From the NCBI GenBank assembly GCA_963748545.1, contig CAVVJO010000020.1:124001-188000 (forward strand): 64,000 nucleotides of DNA. Reading direction: 5' to 3'. The position numbers and the translations under genes were made by a program. This stretch comes from Roseiarcus sp963748545 (GTDB lineage: Bacteria; Pseudomonadota; Alphaproteobacteria; Rhizobiales; Beijerinckiaceae). A model generated the notes under the pieces. That model made no database searches. It was not told the origin of the DNA and saw nothing but the letters and a program-made list of their open reading frames with translations. Positions 30,230 through 40,327 of the stretch are shown in pieces (within the stretch, counting starts at the first letter, position 1; each line of letters opens with the position of its first letter).

Positions 30230-30860
30230 TCACTCCTTCGCGCTCGCGAGCGCATTGACCGCCGCCGCCGTCATCGCGCTGCCGCCGCGCCGCCCGCGCA
30301 CCACGATCCGCGGCGCCCCGGCGAAGGCGATCAGGTCGTCCTTGGATTCGGCGGCGCCGACGAAGCCGACCGGCATCCCGATGACGCAGGCGGGCACGGC
30401 CGCGCCCTCTCCGAGGATCTCGAGGAGACGAAACAGGGCTGTGGGCGCGTTGCCGATCGCCACGACAGCGCCGCCCAGCCGATCGCGCCATGAGGTCGAT
30501 CGCGGCGGCGGACCGGGTCAGGCCGCCCGCCTTCGCGAGCTCGGCGACGCGCGGGTCGCCGAGCAGGCACAGCACCTCGTTGTCCGCCGGAAGCCGCGAG
30601 CGCGTTACCCCGTGCGCGACCATCTGCGAGTCGCACAGGATGGGCGCGCCCGCCTTCAGGGCCTCGGCGCCGGCGTCCGCCGCGCCTTCGGCGAACACGA
30701 GGTCGGTCGCCACGTCCGGCATGCCGCAGGCGTGGATCACCCGCACGGCGACCCGCTCCTCGACGCCGCGGAACCGCTCGAGCTTCGCCTCGGACCGGAT
30801 GATCGCGAACGAGCGGCGATAGATCTCGTCGCCGTCACGGACGTAGTCGTAGGCCGTCAT
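30230..30860 (-). CDS. cobH: Precorrin-8X methylmutase, interrupted by one frameshift
   Basis: CobH moves a methyl group from C-11 to C-12 to make hydrogenobyrinic acid. Family-typical stretches include DEIYRRSFAIIRSEA, and VIHACGMPDV, which places the catalytic His at residue 43 as in CobH of Pseudomonas denitrificans. The frame shifts near 30482 (DLMAR then LGGAVVAIGNAPTALF). Corrected length is about 209 residues. The ATG at 30860 has GGAG 5 bases upstream and overlaps the cobN stop by 4 bases. Confidence 0.93.
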
Positions 30861-33800
30861 GCGCGCTCCTTCAGGGCGTCGAGGACCAGTTCGACGCTGT
30901 TGCGGCGCGTCCGCCAGAGTTTTCGCGCGAGCGCGCTCTCGAAGCGCTCGGCGATCGCCTTCGCGGCCAGCGGGTTCGCGTCGACGAGGAACGCCCGCAC
31001 CTCCGGGTTTCCGCACACGGAATCGAACAGAAGGTCGAAGTGCTGGTCGCTCACGGCGTCGGTGGTCGCGGCGAAGGCGAACAGGTTGTCGACGCTCTCG
31101 GCGATCTCGGCGGCGCCGCGGAAGCCGTGGCGCATCTGCCCTTTGATCCAGCGCGGATTGGCGGCGCGACCGCGCAGCGCCCGGGCGATCGCTTCCGCGA
31201 GCGGGCGAGCTCTGGGCGTGGACGGGTCGGTCGCGTCGAGATGGTAGAGCGCCGGCGCCGCGCCGAACGTCCCGGCGGCCGCGGCGAAGCCGCCCTCGTG
31301 GTCGGCGAAGGCGTCGGAATCGAGCACGTCCTGGCCGGGAAGGTCCTGGACGTGGACGAACGCTTGCGACGCCGCAACCCGGTCGCCGAACTCGGTCGTC
31401 TCCCGAACCGAGCTGCCCTCGTAAGCGAAGCCGGTCGCCTTGAGATAGGCGGCGCCGAGGTCTTCGCGCGCAGTCCAGTCGTCCGCCAGCGCGCGGCGGA
31501 CGACGCCGGTCCCGTAGGCGCCGGGCGCCGCGCCGAACACCCGAGCCCGCGAACCCTCGGCGGTCGCCGCCGCGCGCAGCGGATTGTCCTCGTCGGACTC
31601 GTCCTCCCGCTCCGCGACGGCGCTGACCGCCGCGTCGAACAGCGTGATCTGCTCGGGGAAGACGTCACGGAACAGCCCGGAGACGCGGACGGTGACGTCG
31701 GCCCTCGGCCGTCCGAGCGCGGCGACGGTCAGGATCTCGAAGCCCGAGACGCGGTTCGAGGCGTGATCCCAGACCGGCCGCGCGCCGATCAGCGCCAGGG
31801 CCTGGGCGAGGTCCTCGCCGCCGGTGCGCATCGCGGCGCTGCCCCAGAGATCGAACACGACCCGCCGCGGCCAGTCGCCATGGTCTTGCACATAGCGGGA
31901 GACGAACTCCTGCGCCGCGCGCTGTCCGAGCTCCCAGGCGGTGCGGGTCGGGACCGCGCGCGGGTCGACGGCGAAGATGTTGCGTCCTGTCGGCAGGACG
32001 TCGATCCGTCCGCGCGCCGGCGCGCCGCCCGGACCCGGCGCGATCCGGCGTCCGGCGAGCGCGGCCACGAGCGCGTCCATTTCGGCCGCGGGCGAGCGTT
32101 CGAGACGCTCATGAGCCGCCGCCGCATCGTCGCCGGAGTTGGCCGCGAGCGCCGCCAGGCGGTCCGGCTCCAGGCGCTTGCCGAACACGTGCAGACCGTC
32201 GCCGATCCGCATCTCCTTGACGTCGCAGAGCCAGGCGTCGAGGCGCCTCAGCGCCTCGTCAGGCGCGAGGTCGCCATCGAGGCCAGCGTCGCGCGCAAGG
32301 CCGCTGTCGACGGCTCGCTCCAGAATGAGGTCGGCGAGGCGCCGCGCGCGCCTCGCGTCGAGCGCCTGCGCCTCGGCATATTCGTCCATCAGCCCTTCGA
32401 TCTCCTGCGCCACGCCATAGGCGCCAGAGGCGATCAGAGGCGGCGTGAGATGTCCGAGCGCGATCGCCGCGGTGCGGCGCTTGGCCTGCGCCGCTTCGCC
32501 TGGATTGTTGACGATGAAGGGGTAGACGACCGGCATGGCGCCGAGCGCAGCGCGCGGCGCGCAATCGGGGGCTAATGCAACCGACTTTCCGGGAAGCCAT
32601 TCGAGCGTGCCGTGGGTCCCGACATGGACGATCGCGTGCGCGCCGATCACGTCGCGGAGCCAGAAATAGAAGGCGACGTAGGCATGCCGTGGCGGTAGCG
32701 CCACGTCGTGATACTCGTCCTTCCGAAGCGGGCGCCGCCCCCGATCGGGCTGAAGCGCGACGACGCTGTCGCCTAGCCGCAGGCCGGAGAACCGGAACGA
32801 GCCCGAATTCGCAGGCCGAGTCCGATTCCGGGTCGCCCCATTCCGCAAATACGGAGCCGACGAATTCCGCGGGCGCCTCGGCGAGACGCTTCCTGTAGGT
32901 TCCGACGTCCAGGGACGCCGTCCGCGCTCGAACGAGGCGGTGCGCGATTTCGCCCAACTCGGGAATCTGTCCGAGCGGGTAGCCTTCCCGTGCGAGGCGC
33001 AGGGCGATCTCTCTCACCGAGGCGAAGGTGTCGAGCCCCACGGCGTAGCCGGTGCGCCCGCCCTTGCCGGGATAGTCGGATAGCACGAAGGCCAGTCGCT
33101 TCGTCGAGGGCGGCGCGCGCCTCAGGGCGACCCAGGCGGCCGCAAGCCGCGCGACGTGCCCGATATTCTCGGCATGTGGACGGGCGCGCAGCGGAGCGTA
33201 CTCCAGGCTGGCGATCGGCGGTTCGGCGGCCTTGAACGAGATGGCGGCGGCGAACAGGCGGCCGTCGACTTCGGGCAGCGCGACGTTCATCGCCAGATCC
33301 GCGGGCGACAGCCCACGCACAGCCTGTCGCCATTCTCCTTCCGTAGCCAGACTGACCGCGACCTGGAATACCGGCGCGTCGCATGCGTCGAACGCGGTCG
33401 CGCCGTCGTCGAGGCGCGCCGAAAACGCGGTTGCATTGAGGATGACGTCCGGCGGTTCGGCGCGCAATCGCCTCCTGAGGGTCTCGATGACGCCCGGGTC
33501 TTTGAGGCTGGTGACGAACACCGCCTCGACCTCGAAGCCCTGCGCCTGAAGCGCGTCGGCCAGCGCTTCATAGGGATCCGTATCGCCGGCCATCCAGGCG
33601 GAGCGGTAAAAGGCGATCAGGGCGCGCGGCGCCCCGGCCGGCGCAGTGCGACGCGCGCTTTCGAAGACGCCGATGCGCTTCTGTTCGCGCGGCTCGGCGA
33701 AGCCGCACGGACGCCCGAGCGTCGTAAGGGCGAAGCGCAGGCATTGAGACGCATTCTCGACGCCGCCGTCCTGCAGCCACGCCCAAATGCGGCGCAAGTC

Positions 33801-34223
33801 GGCCGGCGTCGAGGTGGAGGCGGCGTCGAGGCGCGGGTCCTCGCGATGATCGCCGGGCACGACCGCCAGGTAGGCGCCGTTTCGGCGCGCGGTCTGCTGA
33901 AGCTCATCGATCCCATAGCGCCAATAGTCGAGCCCGCCCAGGAGGCGGACGAGCACAAAACGGGCGTGGGCCAGCACCTTCTCGACGTAGAGATCGACGG
34001 AGTACGGGTGCCGCAGATCCGCGAGGCTCGCAAGCCTCAGCGACAGGGCCTGCGCGTGTCCGGCGGTCTCCGGGCGCCCGCGCAACGCGTCCCAGGCCTT
34101 GGCGAGCACCGCGAGGTCGCTGTCGGTGAACGACAGCGCGACGATGTCCGCGCGCGACTGGTCGAGGTCGACGGCTTGCGCCGTCTCGTCAAGCGACCGC
34201 TGTTCCGTGCGCAGAAGGTGCAT
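30857..34223 (-). CDS. cobN: Aerobic cobaltochelatase subunit CobN, interrupted by one frameshift
   Basis: CobN is the large subunit of the ATP-dependent CobNST chelatase, which inserts cobalt into hydrogenobyrinate a,c-diamide. About 1,120 residues are readable after correcting one extra base in the C run 32802-32804 (CEFG then SFRFSGLRLGDSV). Family signatures include VVPGDHREDPRL, LSDYPGKGGRTGYAVGLDTF, and HVGTHGTLEWLPGKSVAL. The usual length is about 1,250, so it is on the short side. The partners cobS and cobT are not in the window. It follows cobW by 9 bp and overlaps cobH by 4. Confidence 0.93.
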
Positions 34224-34232
34224 TGCGACGCA

Positions 34233-35264
34233 TCAACAAAGCGCGGACTCGATCGCCTTTCGGTCGAGCCCCTTCAAGCCTATGACGACGAGCCGGCCGC
34301 GGCGCGCTTCGTCATGGCGCCAGGCGCGATCGTATTGCTGCCGGAAGCGAGCGCCGACGCCCTGCACAAGGAGACGCATGGGCTTGCCCGCAACGTCGAG
34401 AAAGCCCTTCATGCGCAGGACATCGTGGCGAGTCGAGACCTCGGCCAGACGTTCGACGTAGCCGGCCGGGTCGGCGAGCGCCGGAACATCGACGACGAAC
34501 GAGTCGAAATCGTCGTGGTCATGCGGTTCCGAGCCGTCGTGATGCGAAGGCCTCGACGACAGGTCGTCCTCGGCGCCGGCCTCAATCCCGAGCGCCACGT
34601 CCGGGTCGACGCGCCCTTCGTGCGTCGCGATGACCTTGGCGCGTCCTCTGGCGGCCGCAGCAATCGACTGCGACACGCGCGCGAGCTCCTCGGGTTCGAG
34701 AAGGTCCATCTTGTTCAGGAGCACGAGATCGGCGCAGAGCAATTGATCTTCGTAGACTTCCTCGAGCGGATTGTCGTGATCGACCGCGAGATCGGCCGCT
34801 AGTTCGGCGGCGAGCTTTTCGGCGTCGTCGACGAAGCGACCGTCGGCCACCGCCGCTGCGTCAACCACCGCAATGACCCCGTCCACCGTGACGCGCGCGC
34901 GCACCTGCGGCCAATCGAACGCCTTGAGCAGTGGCTTCGGCAAGGCGAGGCCCGAAGTCTCGATCACAATATGGTCGAGCGATTGAGACCGTTTCAGGAG
35001 CGCCTCGATCGCGGGCAGAAACTCGTCGGCGACCGTGCAGCACAGGCACCCGTTGGCCAGTTCGACGATGTCGTCCTCCTTGCAGGCCTCGACGCCGCAG
35101 GACTTGAGGATCTCGCCGTCGACTCCGACGTCGCCGAACTCGTTGATCACGAGGGCGATGCGACGGTTGCCGGCGCTTTCGAGCAGACTGCGAATGAACG
35201 TCGTCTTGCCGGCTCCGAGGAAGCCGGTGACGATCGTTGCGGGGATCTTCCGAAAGTCGCTCAT
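34233..35264 (-). CDS. cobW: CobW-type GTPase metallochaperone of the cobalamin pathway
   Basis: This 343-residue G3E GTPase has a P-loop GFLGAGKTT (residues 14-22), the CxCC metal motif CLCC (about 73-76), NKMD for guanine recognition, and a His/Asp-rich segment (HHDGSEPHDHDD) before the C-terminal domain. CobW is thought to hand cobalt to the CobNST chelatase, which fits its position immediately before cobN. The ATG at 35264 overlaps the DUF1636 stop by 4 bases. Confidence 0.96.
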   Translation of the reverse strand: MSDFRKIPATIVTGFLGAGKTTFIRSLLESAGNRRIALVINEFGDVGVDGEILKSCGVEACKEDDIVELANGCLCCTVADEFLPAIEALLKRSQSLDHIVIETSGLALPKPLLKAFDWPQVRARVTVDGVIAVVDAAAVADGRFVDDAEKLAAELAADLAVDHDNPLEEVYEDQLLCADLVLLNKMDLLEPEELARVSQSIAAAARGRAKVIATHEGRVDPDVALGIEAGAEDDLSSRPSHHDGSEPHDHDDFDSFVVDVPALADPAGYVERLAEVSTRHDVLRMKGFLDVAGKPMRLLVQGVGARFRQQYDRAWRHDEARRGRLVVIGLKGLDRKAIESALC

Positions 35265-35662
35265 GGGTGCGGCTCCTGTCTTGTGGCTGACGGCGGGATG
35301 CGGGCGACGACCCCTTTCTTGAGCGCTTGGGGTCGGTCTTTCCACGGAATGATCCCTTGCGGCGAGGCGCCGTAGAGCCTGGCGGCGGCCAGGATTTCGC
35401 GAGGGTTCGTCTCGGCGGGGAAATCGCCGAAGACGTAAGTCCATGCGCCCGGCGCCGAAAAGCTCAGCGTGCACGGTCGCCGGCACACGCTGAAGCATTC
35501 AACGGGGTCGATCGCGGGATCGTCGATGGCGCGGTGGGATTGAAGCGCGGCGAATAGTCGCGCGCCGGATCGGCGGTCCCGCGGCTCCAGCGGCTCGCCT
35601 TCTGCGCGACAGGTCGTGCAGACCTGCACCACGACCGCGGATTTCTCACTCGGCTCCGTCAC
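35261..35662 (-). CDS. DUF1636 cysteine-rich, probably metal-binding protein
   Basis: This 133-residue protein has CTTC (Cys15, Cys18) and a second cluster CFSVCRRPC (Cys56, Cys60, Cys64), typical of DUF1636, with a ferredoxin-like or metal-binding look. The start is GTG at 35662 with GAGG 7 bases before it; the frame extends to a TTG at 35677. It is the first gene after the full-length cobalamin riboswitch and overlaps cobW by 4 bases. A role in cobalt handling is inferred from this constant linkage; the reaction, if any, is unknown. Confidence 0.88.
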   Translation of the reverse strand: MTEPSEKSAVVVQVCTTCRAEGEPLEPRDRRSGARLFAALQSHRAIDDPAIDPVECFSVCRRPCTLSFSAPGAWTYVFGDFPAETNPREILAAARLYGASPQGIIPWKDRPQALKKGVVARIPPSATRQEPHP

Positions 35663-35759
35663 CCGTCGCCCTCGCAATCAAACGGTCGCCGGGCGGGGAA
35701 TAAGACAGCAAACGCTGCCCTGAACGAGACGCCCCGCCCGTTCGGGTCCTTTCGTCGGA

Positions 35760-35911
35760 AACGGCAGGTCTCCTGGCTCTCGGGCGTTCACGCCCGCAAC
35801 GCCTTCCCGGATCGCTCCAGTGGCAAGATGTGCGGACTTCCCGACTACAGTTGCGGGGGCAGCTACGGCTTTGCGACCGTATTCCCTTTTGACCTCGCTC
35901 TCGCGAGGACC
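35760..35911 (-). promoter_or_regulatory. Cobalamin riboswitch, full-length form, ahead of the DUF1636-cobW-cobN operon
   Basis: On the minus strand the conserved blocks run in order: a GGTCCTCGC/GCGAGG stem start (35911-35891), GGGAATACGGTCGCAAAGCC, GCTGCCCCCGCAACTGTA, the B12 box TTGCCACTGG (plus-strand 35817-35826), GGGAAGGC, and AGCCAGGAGACCTGCC (about 35764-35780). All main elements of the class are there. It ends about 100 bp before the DUF1636 start, where the switch to shut-off can act. cobO begins 80 bp away in the other direction and is not downstream of it. Confidence 0.96.
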
Positions 35912-35990
35912 ATCTCCAATTTTCTGGTAGGCTGCGGGCGCTTACCTGTCAATGCGCGCACTTGCCGCAAGCCGCCGCAGAAGGACACAT

Positions 35991-36599
35991 ATGAAATTAA
36001 GCCAAGAGAATGCCCGCCATCGGGAGAAGATGGTCAAACGCAAGGCGGTGCAGGACGCGGAGGTCGCGTCGAAGAGCATCGCCGAGAAGAGCCTGTTGAT
36101 CGTCCACACCGGCCCGGGCAAGGGTAAGTCGACCGCCGCATTCGGCCTTGCGCTACGCGCGCTCGGACAGGGGTGGAAGGTCGGCGTCGTCCAGTTCATA
36201 AAGGCCCGCGACACCGGCGAGCGCCGGGCGCTGGCCGCCCTCGGCGACTGCGTTGCGTGGCGCACGATGGGCGAAGGCTTTACCTGGGAGACTCAGGATC
36301 GCGAACGGGACATTGCGGCCGCACGGGCGGCATGGGAGGCGGCGCTGGGCATGATGGCCGACCCGGACATCCGGATGCTGGTTCTCGATGAGCTCAACGT
36401 CGCGCTGCGCTACGACTACCTGCCGCTCGGCGAGGTCGTGGCGGCGCTCGAGGCGCGCCGCTCAAACCTGCACGTCGTCGTCACCGGGCGTAACGCCAAG
36501 CCTGAGCTGATCGCCGCGGCCGATCTCGTCACGGAGATGGGCGCGACGAAGCATCACTTCGCAGCCGGGGTGAAGGCTCAGGCGGGAATCGAGTTCTAG
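35991..36599 (+). CDS. cobO: Corrinoid adenosyltransferase (cob(I)yrinic acid a,c-diamide adenosyltransferase)
   Basis: CobO transfers the adenosyl group of ATP to the reduced corrinoid. The protein is 202 residues from the ATG at 35991 (AAGGA 5-6 bases upstream) with the P-loop GPGKGKSTAAFG at 41-52, TWETQD, and VLDELNVALRYDYL, all typical. It is divergent from the riboswitch-controlled run and is followed by cobQ on the same strand 80 bp on. Confidence 0.95.
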   Translation: MKLSQENARHREKMVKRKAVQDAEVASKSIAEKSLLIVHTGPGKGKSTAAFGLALRALGQGWKVGVVQFIKARDTGERRALAALGDCVAWRTMGEGFTWETQDRERDIAAARAAWEAALGMMADPDIRMLVLDELNVALRYDYLPLGEVVAALEARRSNLHVVVTGRNAKPELIAAADLVTEMGATKHHFAAGVKAQAGIEF

Positions 36600-36679
36600 G
36601 TTCTCGGATCACGATGTCGACGCGGTCGCTGACCGCGTCCGCCGAGCACGGCTTCAGACGGCAAGGACAGGAACGCAAC

Positions 36680-38140
36680 ATGCCCGCTCGCGCGCTCATG
36701 TTCCAGGGCACAGGGTCCGACGTCGGCAAGTCGCTGATCGTCGCGGGCCTCTGCCGGGCGCTGACCCTGCGCGGGCTCAGCGTCCGGCCGTTTAAGCCGC
36801 AGAACATGTCGAACAACGCGGCGGTGACCGCGGACGGCGGCGAGATCGGCCGCGCCCAGGCGCTGCAGGCCCGCGCTTGCCGGGTCGAACCGACCGTTGA
36901 CATGAATCCGGTGCTCCTGAAACCGCAGAGTGACGTGGGCGCCCAGGTGGTCCTGCTCGGAAAATCCATCGGCACGGCGCGGGCGAAGGAATTCCAGACC
37001 TGGAAGCCGCGCCTGAGGGCGAGCGTGCTTGAGAGCTTTCAGCGCCTGCGCGACGAGGCCGACCTCGTGCTCGTCGAGGGCGCAGGCAGCGCGGCCGAGA
37101 TCAATTTGCGCGCCGAGGACATTGCCAATATGGGCTTTGCCCGGGCGACCGGAACGCCGGTCGTGCTGATCGGCGACATCGACCGCGGCGGCGTCATCGC
37201 TCAGATCGTCGGAACGCGCGCCGTGCTCGATCCCGACGATGCGAGCATGATCGAAGGCTTCATCGTCAACAAGTTCCGCGGCGACCCGTCTCTCTTCGAG
37301 ACTGGACTGCAGGCGATCGTCGATCGCAGCGGCTGGCCCTCCTTCGGGCTCGCGCCCTGGTTCCCCGCCGCGGCGAGGCTGCCCGCAGAAGACGCGGTCG
37401 TGCTGGATCGGCCGCAATCCGTCTCAAATGGGAAGCGCCTTGTTGTCGCGCCGCGCCTGCCGCACATCGCCAACTTCGACGACTTCGACGCGCTTCAGCG
37501 CGAGCCCGGCGTGCGGGTGGTCTTCGCCGGGCGCGGCGCGCCTCTCCCCGCAGGCGCGGACTTGATCGCGCTGCCCGGCTCGAAGGCCACGATCGCCGAC
37601 CTCGCGGCCCTGCGGGCCGAGGGCTGGGACATCGACATCCTCGCCCACGTCCGGCAGGGCGGCAAGGTTCTCGGAATCTGCGGCGGCTATCAGATGCTCG
37701 GGCGCATGGTGCGCGATCCGGAAGGGATCGAGGGACCGGCCGGCGCCGTTCCGGGGCTCGGCCTGCTCGACGTCGAGACCGTGCTCGCCGGCGACAAGAC
37801 CTTGAGGCGCTGCAACGGCGTCTCCGTCAGCGAGCAGGTCCCGTTCACGGGCTACGAGATCCACGTCGGACAGACCTCCGGGCCCGATGCGGAACGCCCG
37901 TTGCTGCGCTTCGCCGATGGCCGGCCGGCCGGCGCCGTCGATCCGAGCGGTCGAGTCCGCGGCTGCTACATCCACGGCCTCTTTAACGACGACCGGCAGC
38001 GGAAGGTCTGGCTCGATTGGATCGGCGCGCCCGCCTCGAACCTCGACCACGAACGGGACGTCGAGGCCACGCTCGACGGGCTGGCCGACCACCTCGAGCG
38101 GCATCTGGCGGTCGACAGGTTGCTCGCAGCGGCGCGGTAG
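36680..38140 (+). CDS. cobQ: Adenosylcobyric acid synthase (glutamine-hydrolysing)
   Basis: CobQ amidates the b, d, e and g side chains of adenosylcobyrinic acid diamide. This 486-residue protein has an N-terminal ATP-binding TGSDVGKS (11-18), FKPQNMSNNA, and a C-terminal amidotransferase domain with the nucleophile in GICGGYQMLG and a later His in GCYIHGLF. The ATG at 36680 (MPARALMFQGTGSDVG) has AGGA 7 bases upstream, so I chose it over a longer frame from 36614. Confidence 0.96.
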   Translation: MPARALMFQGTGSDVGKSLIVAGLCRALTLRGLSVRPFKPQNMSNNAAVTADGGEIGRAQALQARACRVEPTVDMNPVLLKPQSDVGAQVVLLGKSIGTARAKEFQTWKPRLRASVLESFQRLRDEADLVLVEGAGSAAEINLRAEDIANMGFARATGTPVVLIGDIDRGGVIAQIVGTRAVLDPDDASMIEGFIVNKFRGDPSLFETGLQAIVDRSGWPSFGLAPWFPAAARLPAEDAVVLDRPQSVSNGKRLVVAPRLPHIANFDDFDALQREPGVRVVFAGRGAPLPAGADLIALPGSKATIADLAALRAEGWDIDILAHVRQGGKVLGICGGYQMLGRMVRDPEGIEGPAGAVPGLGLLDVETVLAGDKTLRRCNGVSVSEQVPFTGYEIHVGQTSGPDAERPLLRFADGRPAGAVDPSGRVRGCYIHGLFNDDRQRKVWLDWIGAPASNLDHERDVEATLDGLADHLERHLAVDRLLAAAR

Positions 38141-38222
38141 CTAAACCACAGCGTGTCATCGCCGCGGACGCGAGATCCAGGGTGTCAGCCGGCCCGAGGA
38201 GGGACTCGGTCTCTCCAGACGT

Positions 38223-39209
38223 CTATCCGCCGAACCCCGACATCGCCATCGCGATCAGGAGAAGCGCCGCTGCCTGCGCCGTGCAGGCCCGCACATAGAG
38301 ATGCAGCGCGGCCCGAATGTCCGAGGCGCCGGCTTCGCGCCGCCCGTCGCCCATATAGACGTCCTCCACCCGCTCGCCGGCGTAGACCCGCGGACCCGCG
38401 AGCTTCAGGCCCAGCGCCCCAGCCATTGCGGCTTCCGGCCACCCGGCGTTCGGCGAGCGATGGTTTCGCGCGTCGCGCTGCACGGCCGCTATCGCAGCGG
38501 CGGCGGCGCCCGGGCTCGTCGTCGCCGCCGCCAGCGTCAGCCACAGCGCCGCGAGGCGCGAGGCCGGCAGGTTGACGAGATCGTCAAACCGCGCGGCGGC
38601 CCAGCCGAAATTGCGATAGCGCGCGTTCTTGTGGCCGATCATCGAATCGGCGGTGTTCGCCGCCTTGTAGGCGACGCCGCCGGGAAGGCCCGCGAGCGCG
38701 ATCCAAAAGATCGGCGCGACGACGCCGTCGGAGAAATTCTCCGCAAGGCTCTCGATCGCCGCCCGCGCAACACCCGCCTCGTCGAGGACCGAAACGTCCC
38801 GCCCCACGATCATCGACACGGCGCGCCGTCCCTCGCCGAGGCCGTCGCTCTCCAGCGCCGCCAAGACCTCTCTCACATGGTCGTGCAGACTGCGCTGGGC
38901 GGGCAGCGCCGCGGCCAGCACGGCCAGCAGCAGGAAACCCGCCGCGCTTCGGCCGAGAAGCGCCTGCAGCCCGATCGCCGGAGCGACGGAGACGCAGAGG
39001 ATCAGCAGCAGAGCGAGCGCGCCCTTCGCTCGCCGGGCGAGCGCGCCGCCGTGATTGAGATGCGTCTCCAGCCGGCTCAGCGCCGCGCCCATCCACGTCA
39101 CCGGATGCCCGACGGCGCGGTAGAGCGCGTCCGGGTAACCGGTCGTGGCCTCGATGCCGAGCGCGAGTAGGGCGAGCGGGACATCGAAACGCAGTGAGAG
39201 GTCAAACAT
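38223..39209 (-). CDS. cobD: Adenosylcobinamide-phosphate synthase (CbiB type)
   Basis: This integral membrane protein (328 residues, from the ATG at 39209) attaches the aminopropanol arm to adenosylcobyric acid. Typical stretches are YPDALYRAVGHPVTWMGA, ESLAENFSDGVVAPIFW, KAANTADSMIGHKN, and RDARNHRSPNAGWPEAAMAG. Five or so hydrophobic segments are visible. It converges on cobQ (82 bp gap) and follows cobC by 20 bp on the same strand. The name follows Pseudomonas denitrificans usage. Confidence 0.95.
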   Translation of the reverse strand: MFDLSLRFDVPLALLALGIEATTGYPDALYRAVGHPVTWMGAALSRLETHLNHGGALARRAKGALALLLILCVSVAPAIGLQALLGRSAAGFLLLAVLAAALPAQRSLHDHVREVLAALESDGLGEGRRAVSMIVGRDVSVLDEAGVARAAIESLAENFSDGVVAPIFWIALAGLPGGVAYKAANTADSMIGHKNARYRNFGWAAARFDDLVNLPASRLAALWLTLAAATTSPGAAAAAIAAVQRDARNHRSPNAGWPEAAMAGALGLKLAGPRVYAGERVEDVYMGDGRREAGASDIRAALHLYVRACTAQAAALLLIAMAMSGFGG

Positions 39210-39229
39210 GGAGAGCAAGCGAAGGCGCC

Positions 39230-40249
39230 TTACGTCGGGAGCGACGACAGCGCTTCGAGCACGCGCGAGCGCAGCGACCGCGGCGGCACGCCGAACCGCA
39301 GTCGTTCGGGGTCGGCGAGGAAGGGCCGCGTCAGGACGCCCTGCGCGCAGAGCCGCTTGAACTGTTCGGCGGCGCGCGGGTGACGCACGAGGCGAAACAG
39401 CAAGGTTCCCCCCACCGCTTCGAAACCGGCCCGGGCGAGCGCGCCGTGGAGCCAGCGCACGTCGTCCCCGAGACGGGTGCGAGCGGATTCCAGCCATTCC
39501 CGATCGACGAGTGCGCGGCGGCCGATCTCGACCGCCGGCCCTGAGGCCGCCCAGGGGCCGAGCGCGCGGCGAATGATCGCCGCCCGCTCCGGCGTCGCGA
39601 CAGCGAAGCCCAGACGCAGCCCAGCGAGCCCGTAGGTCTTGCCGAACGATCGAAGCACGACGACGTTGGCCTGCAGTTCGGGAACCACCGACTCGTCTTC
39701 GAAATCCATGAAGGCTTCGTCCACGATCAGCGATCCGCCGCGGCGTTCAAGACGACGCGCGAGGTCCAGCATCTCCCGGCGTCGATAGAGGCGGCCATCG
39801 GGGTTGTTGGGGTTGACGACCACGACGACCTCTTGGTCGCCGACGGCGGTAATTCCCTCGATCACCGAGACCTCGGCGCCGGCGGCGCGCCAGCATCGCT
39901 CGTGCTCGGAATAGGTCGTGTCGACCACGGCCACGCTGCGCGCCGGGAGCAGGCGGGGCAGCCACTGGATAAGCGCCTGCGTGCCCGACGCCGCCACGAC
40001 GCAGTCCGTGCTCGCGCCGTACCGCCCGCCCGCCGCGGCCTGCAACGCCTCCAACCGCGACGGCTCCGGGAGCCGCTCCCAGCAGTCGGCTGGCAATTCG
40101 GGCACGGGATAGGCGACGGGATTGACGCCTGTCGAGAGATCGATCCACGGCTTCGGCGCGTCCGCGAACGCTGCGGCGGCGGACCCGATGTCGCCGCCGT
40201 GCTGAAATAGCCGCTCGATCAGCGCCGCGCGGCCGCCTTCGCTCGTCAT
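39230..40249 (-). CDS. cobC: Threonine-phosphate decarboxylase (PLP-dependent)
   Basis: CobC makes (R)-1-amino-2-propanol phosphate for the cobinamide arm. This 339-residue class I/II aminotransferase-fold protein has LSTGVNP near the start, VVNPNNPDGRLY, IVDEAFMDFE, and the PLP-binding Lys in LRSFGKTYGLAGLRLGF. The ATG at 40249 begins MTSEGGRA; a longer frame to 40312 has no ribosome-binding site that I see. It lies between the tcuB-like gene and cobD, on the same strand. Confidence 0.94.
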   Translation of the reverse strand: MTSEGGRAALIERLFQHGGDIGSAAAAFADAPKPWIDLSTGVNPVAYPVPELPADCWERLPEPSRLEALQAAAGGRYGASTDCVVAASGTQALIQWLPRLLPARSVAVVDTTYSEHERCWRAAGAEVSVIEGITAVGDQEVVVVVNPNNPDGRLYRRREMLDLARRLERRGGSLIVDEAFMDFEDESVVPELQANVVVLRSFGKTYGLAGLRLGFAVATPERAAIIRRALGPWAASGPAVEIGRRALVDREWLESARTRLGDDVRWLHGALARAGFEAVGGTLLFRLVRHPRAAEQFKRLCAQGVLTRPFLADPERLRFGVPPRSLRSRVLEALSSLPT

Positions 40250-40327
40250 GGGAATTGCCGTCCGCTTGTGTCGCTCGACGGCGCCCTTAGCGCGAATACG
40301 ACGATCCGTCACCTCAGGCTAGCGGCG

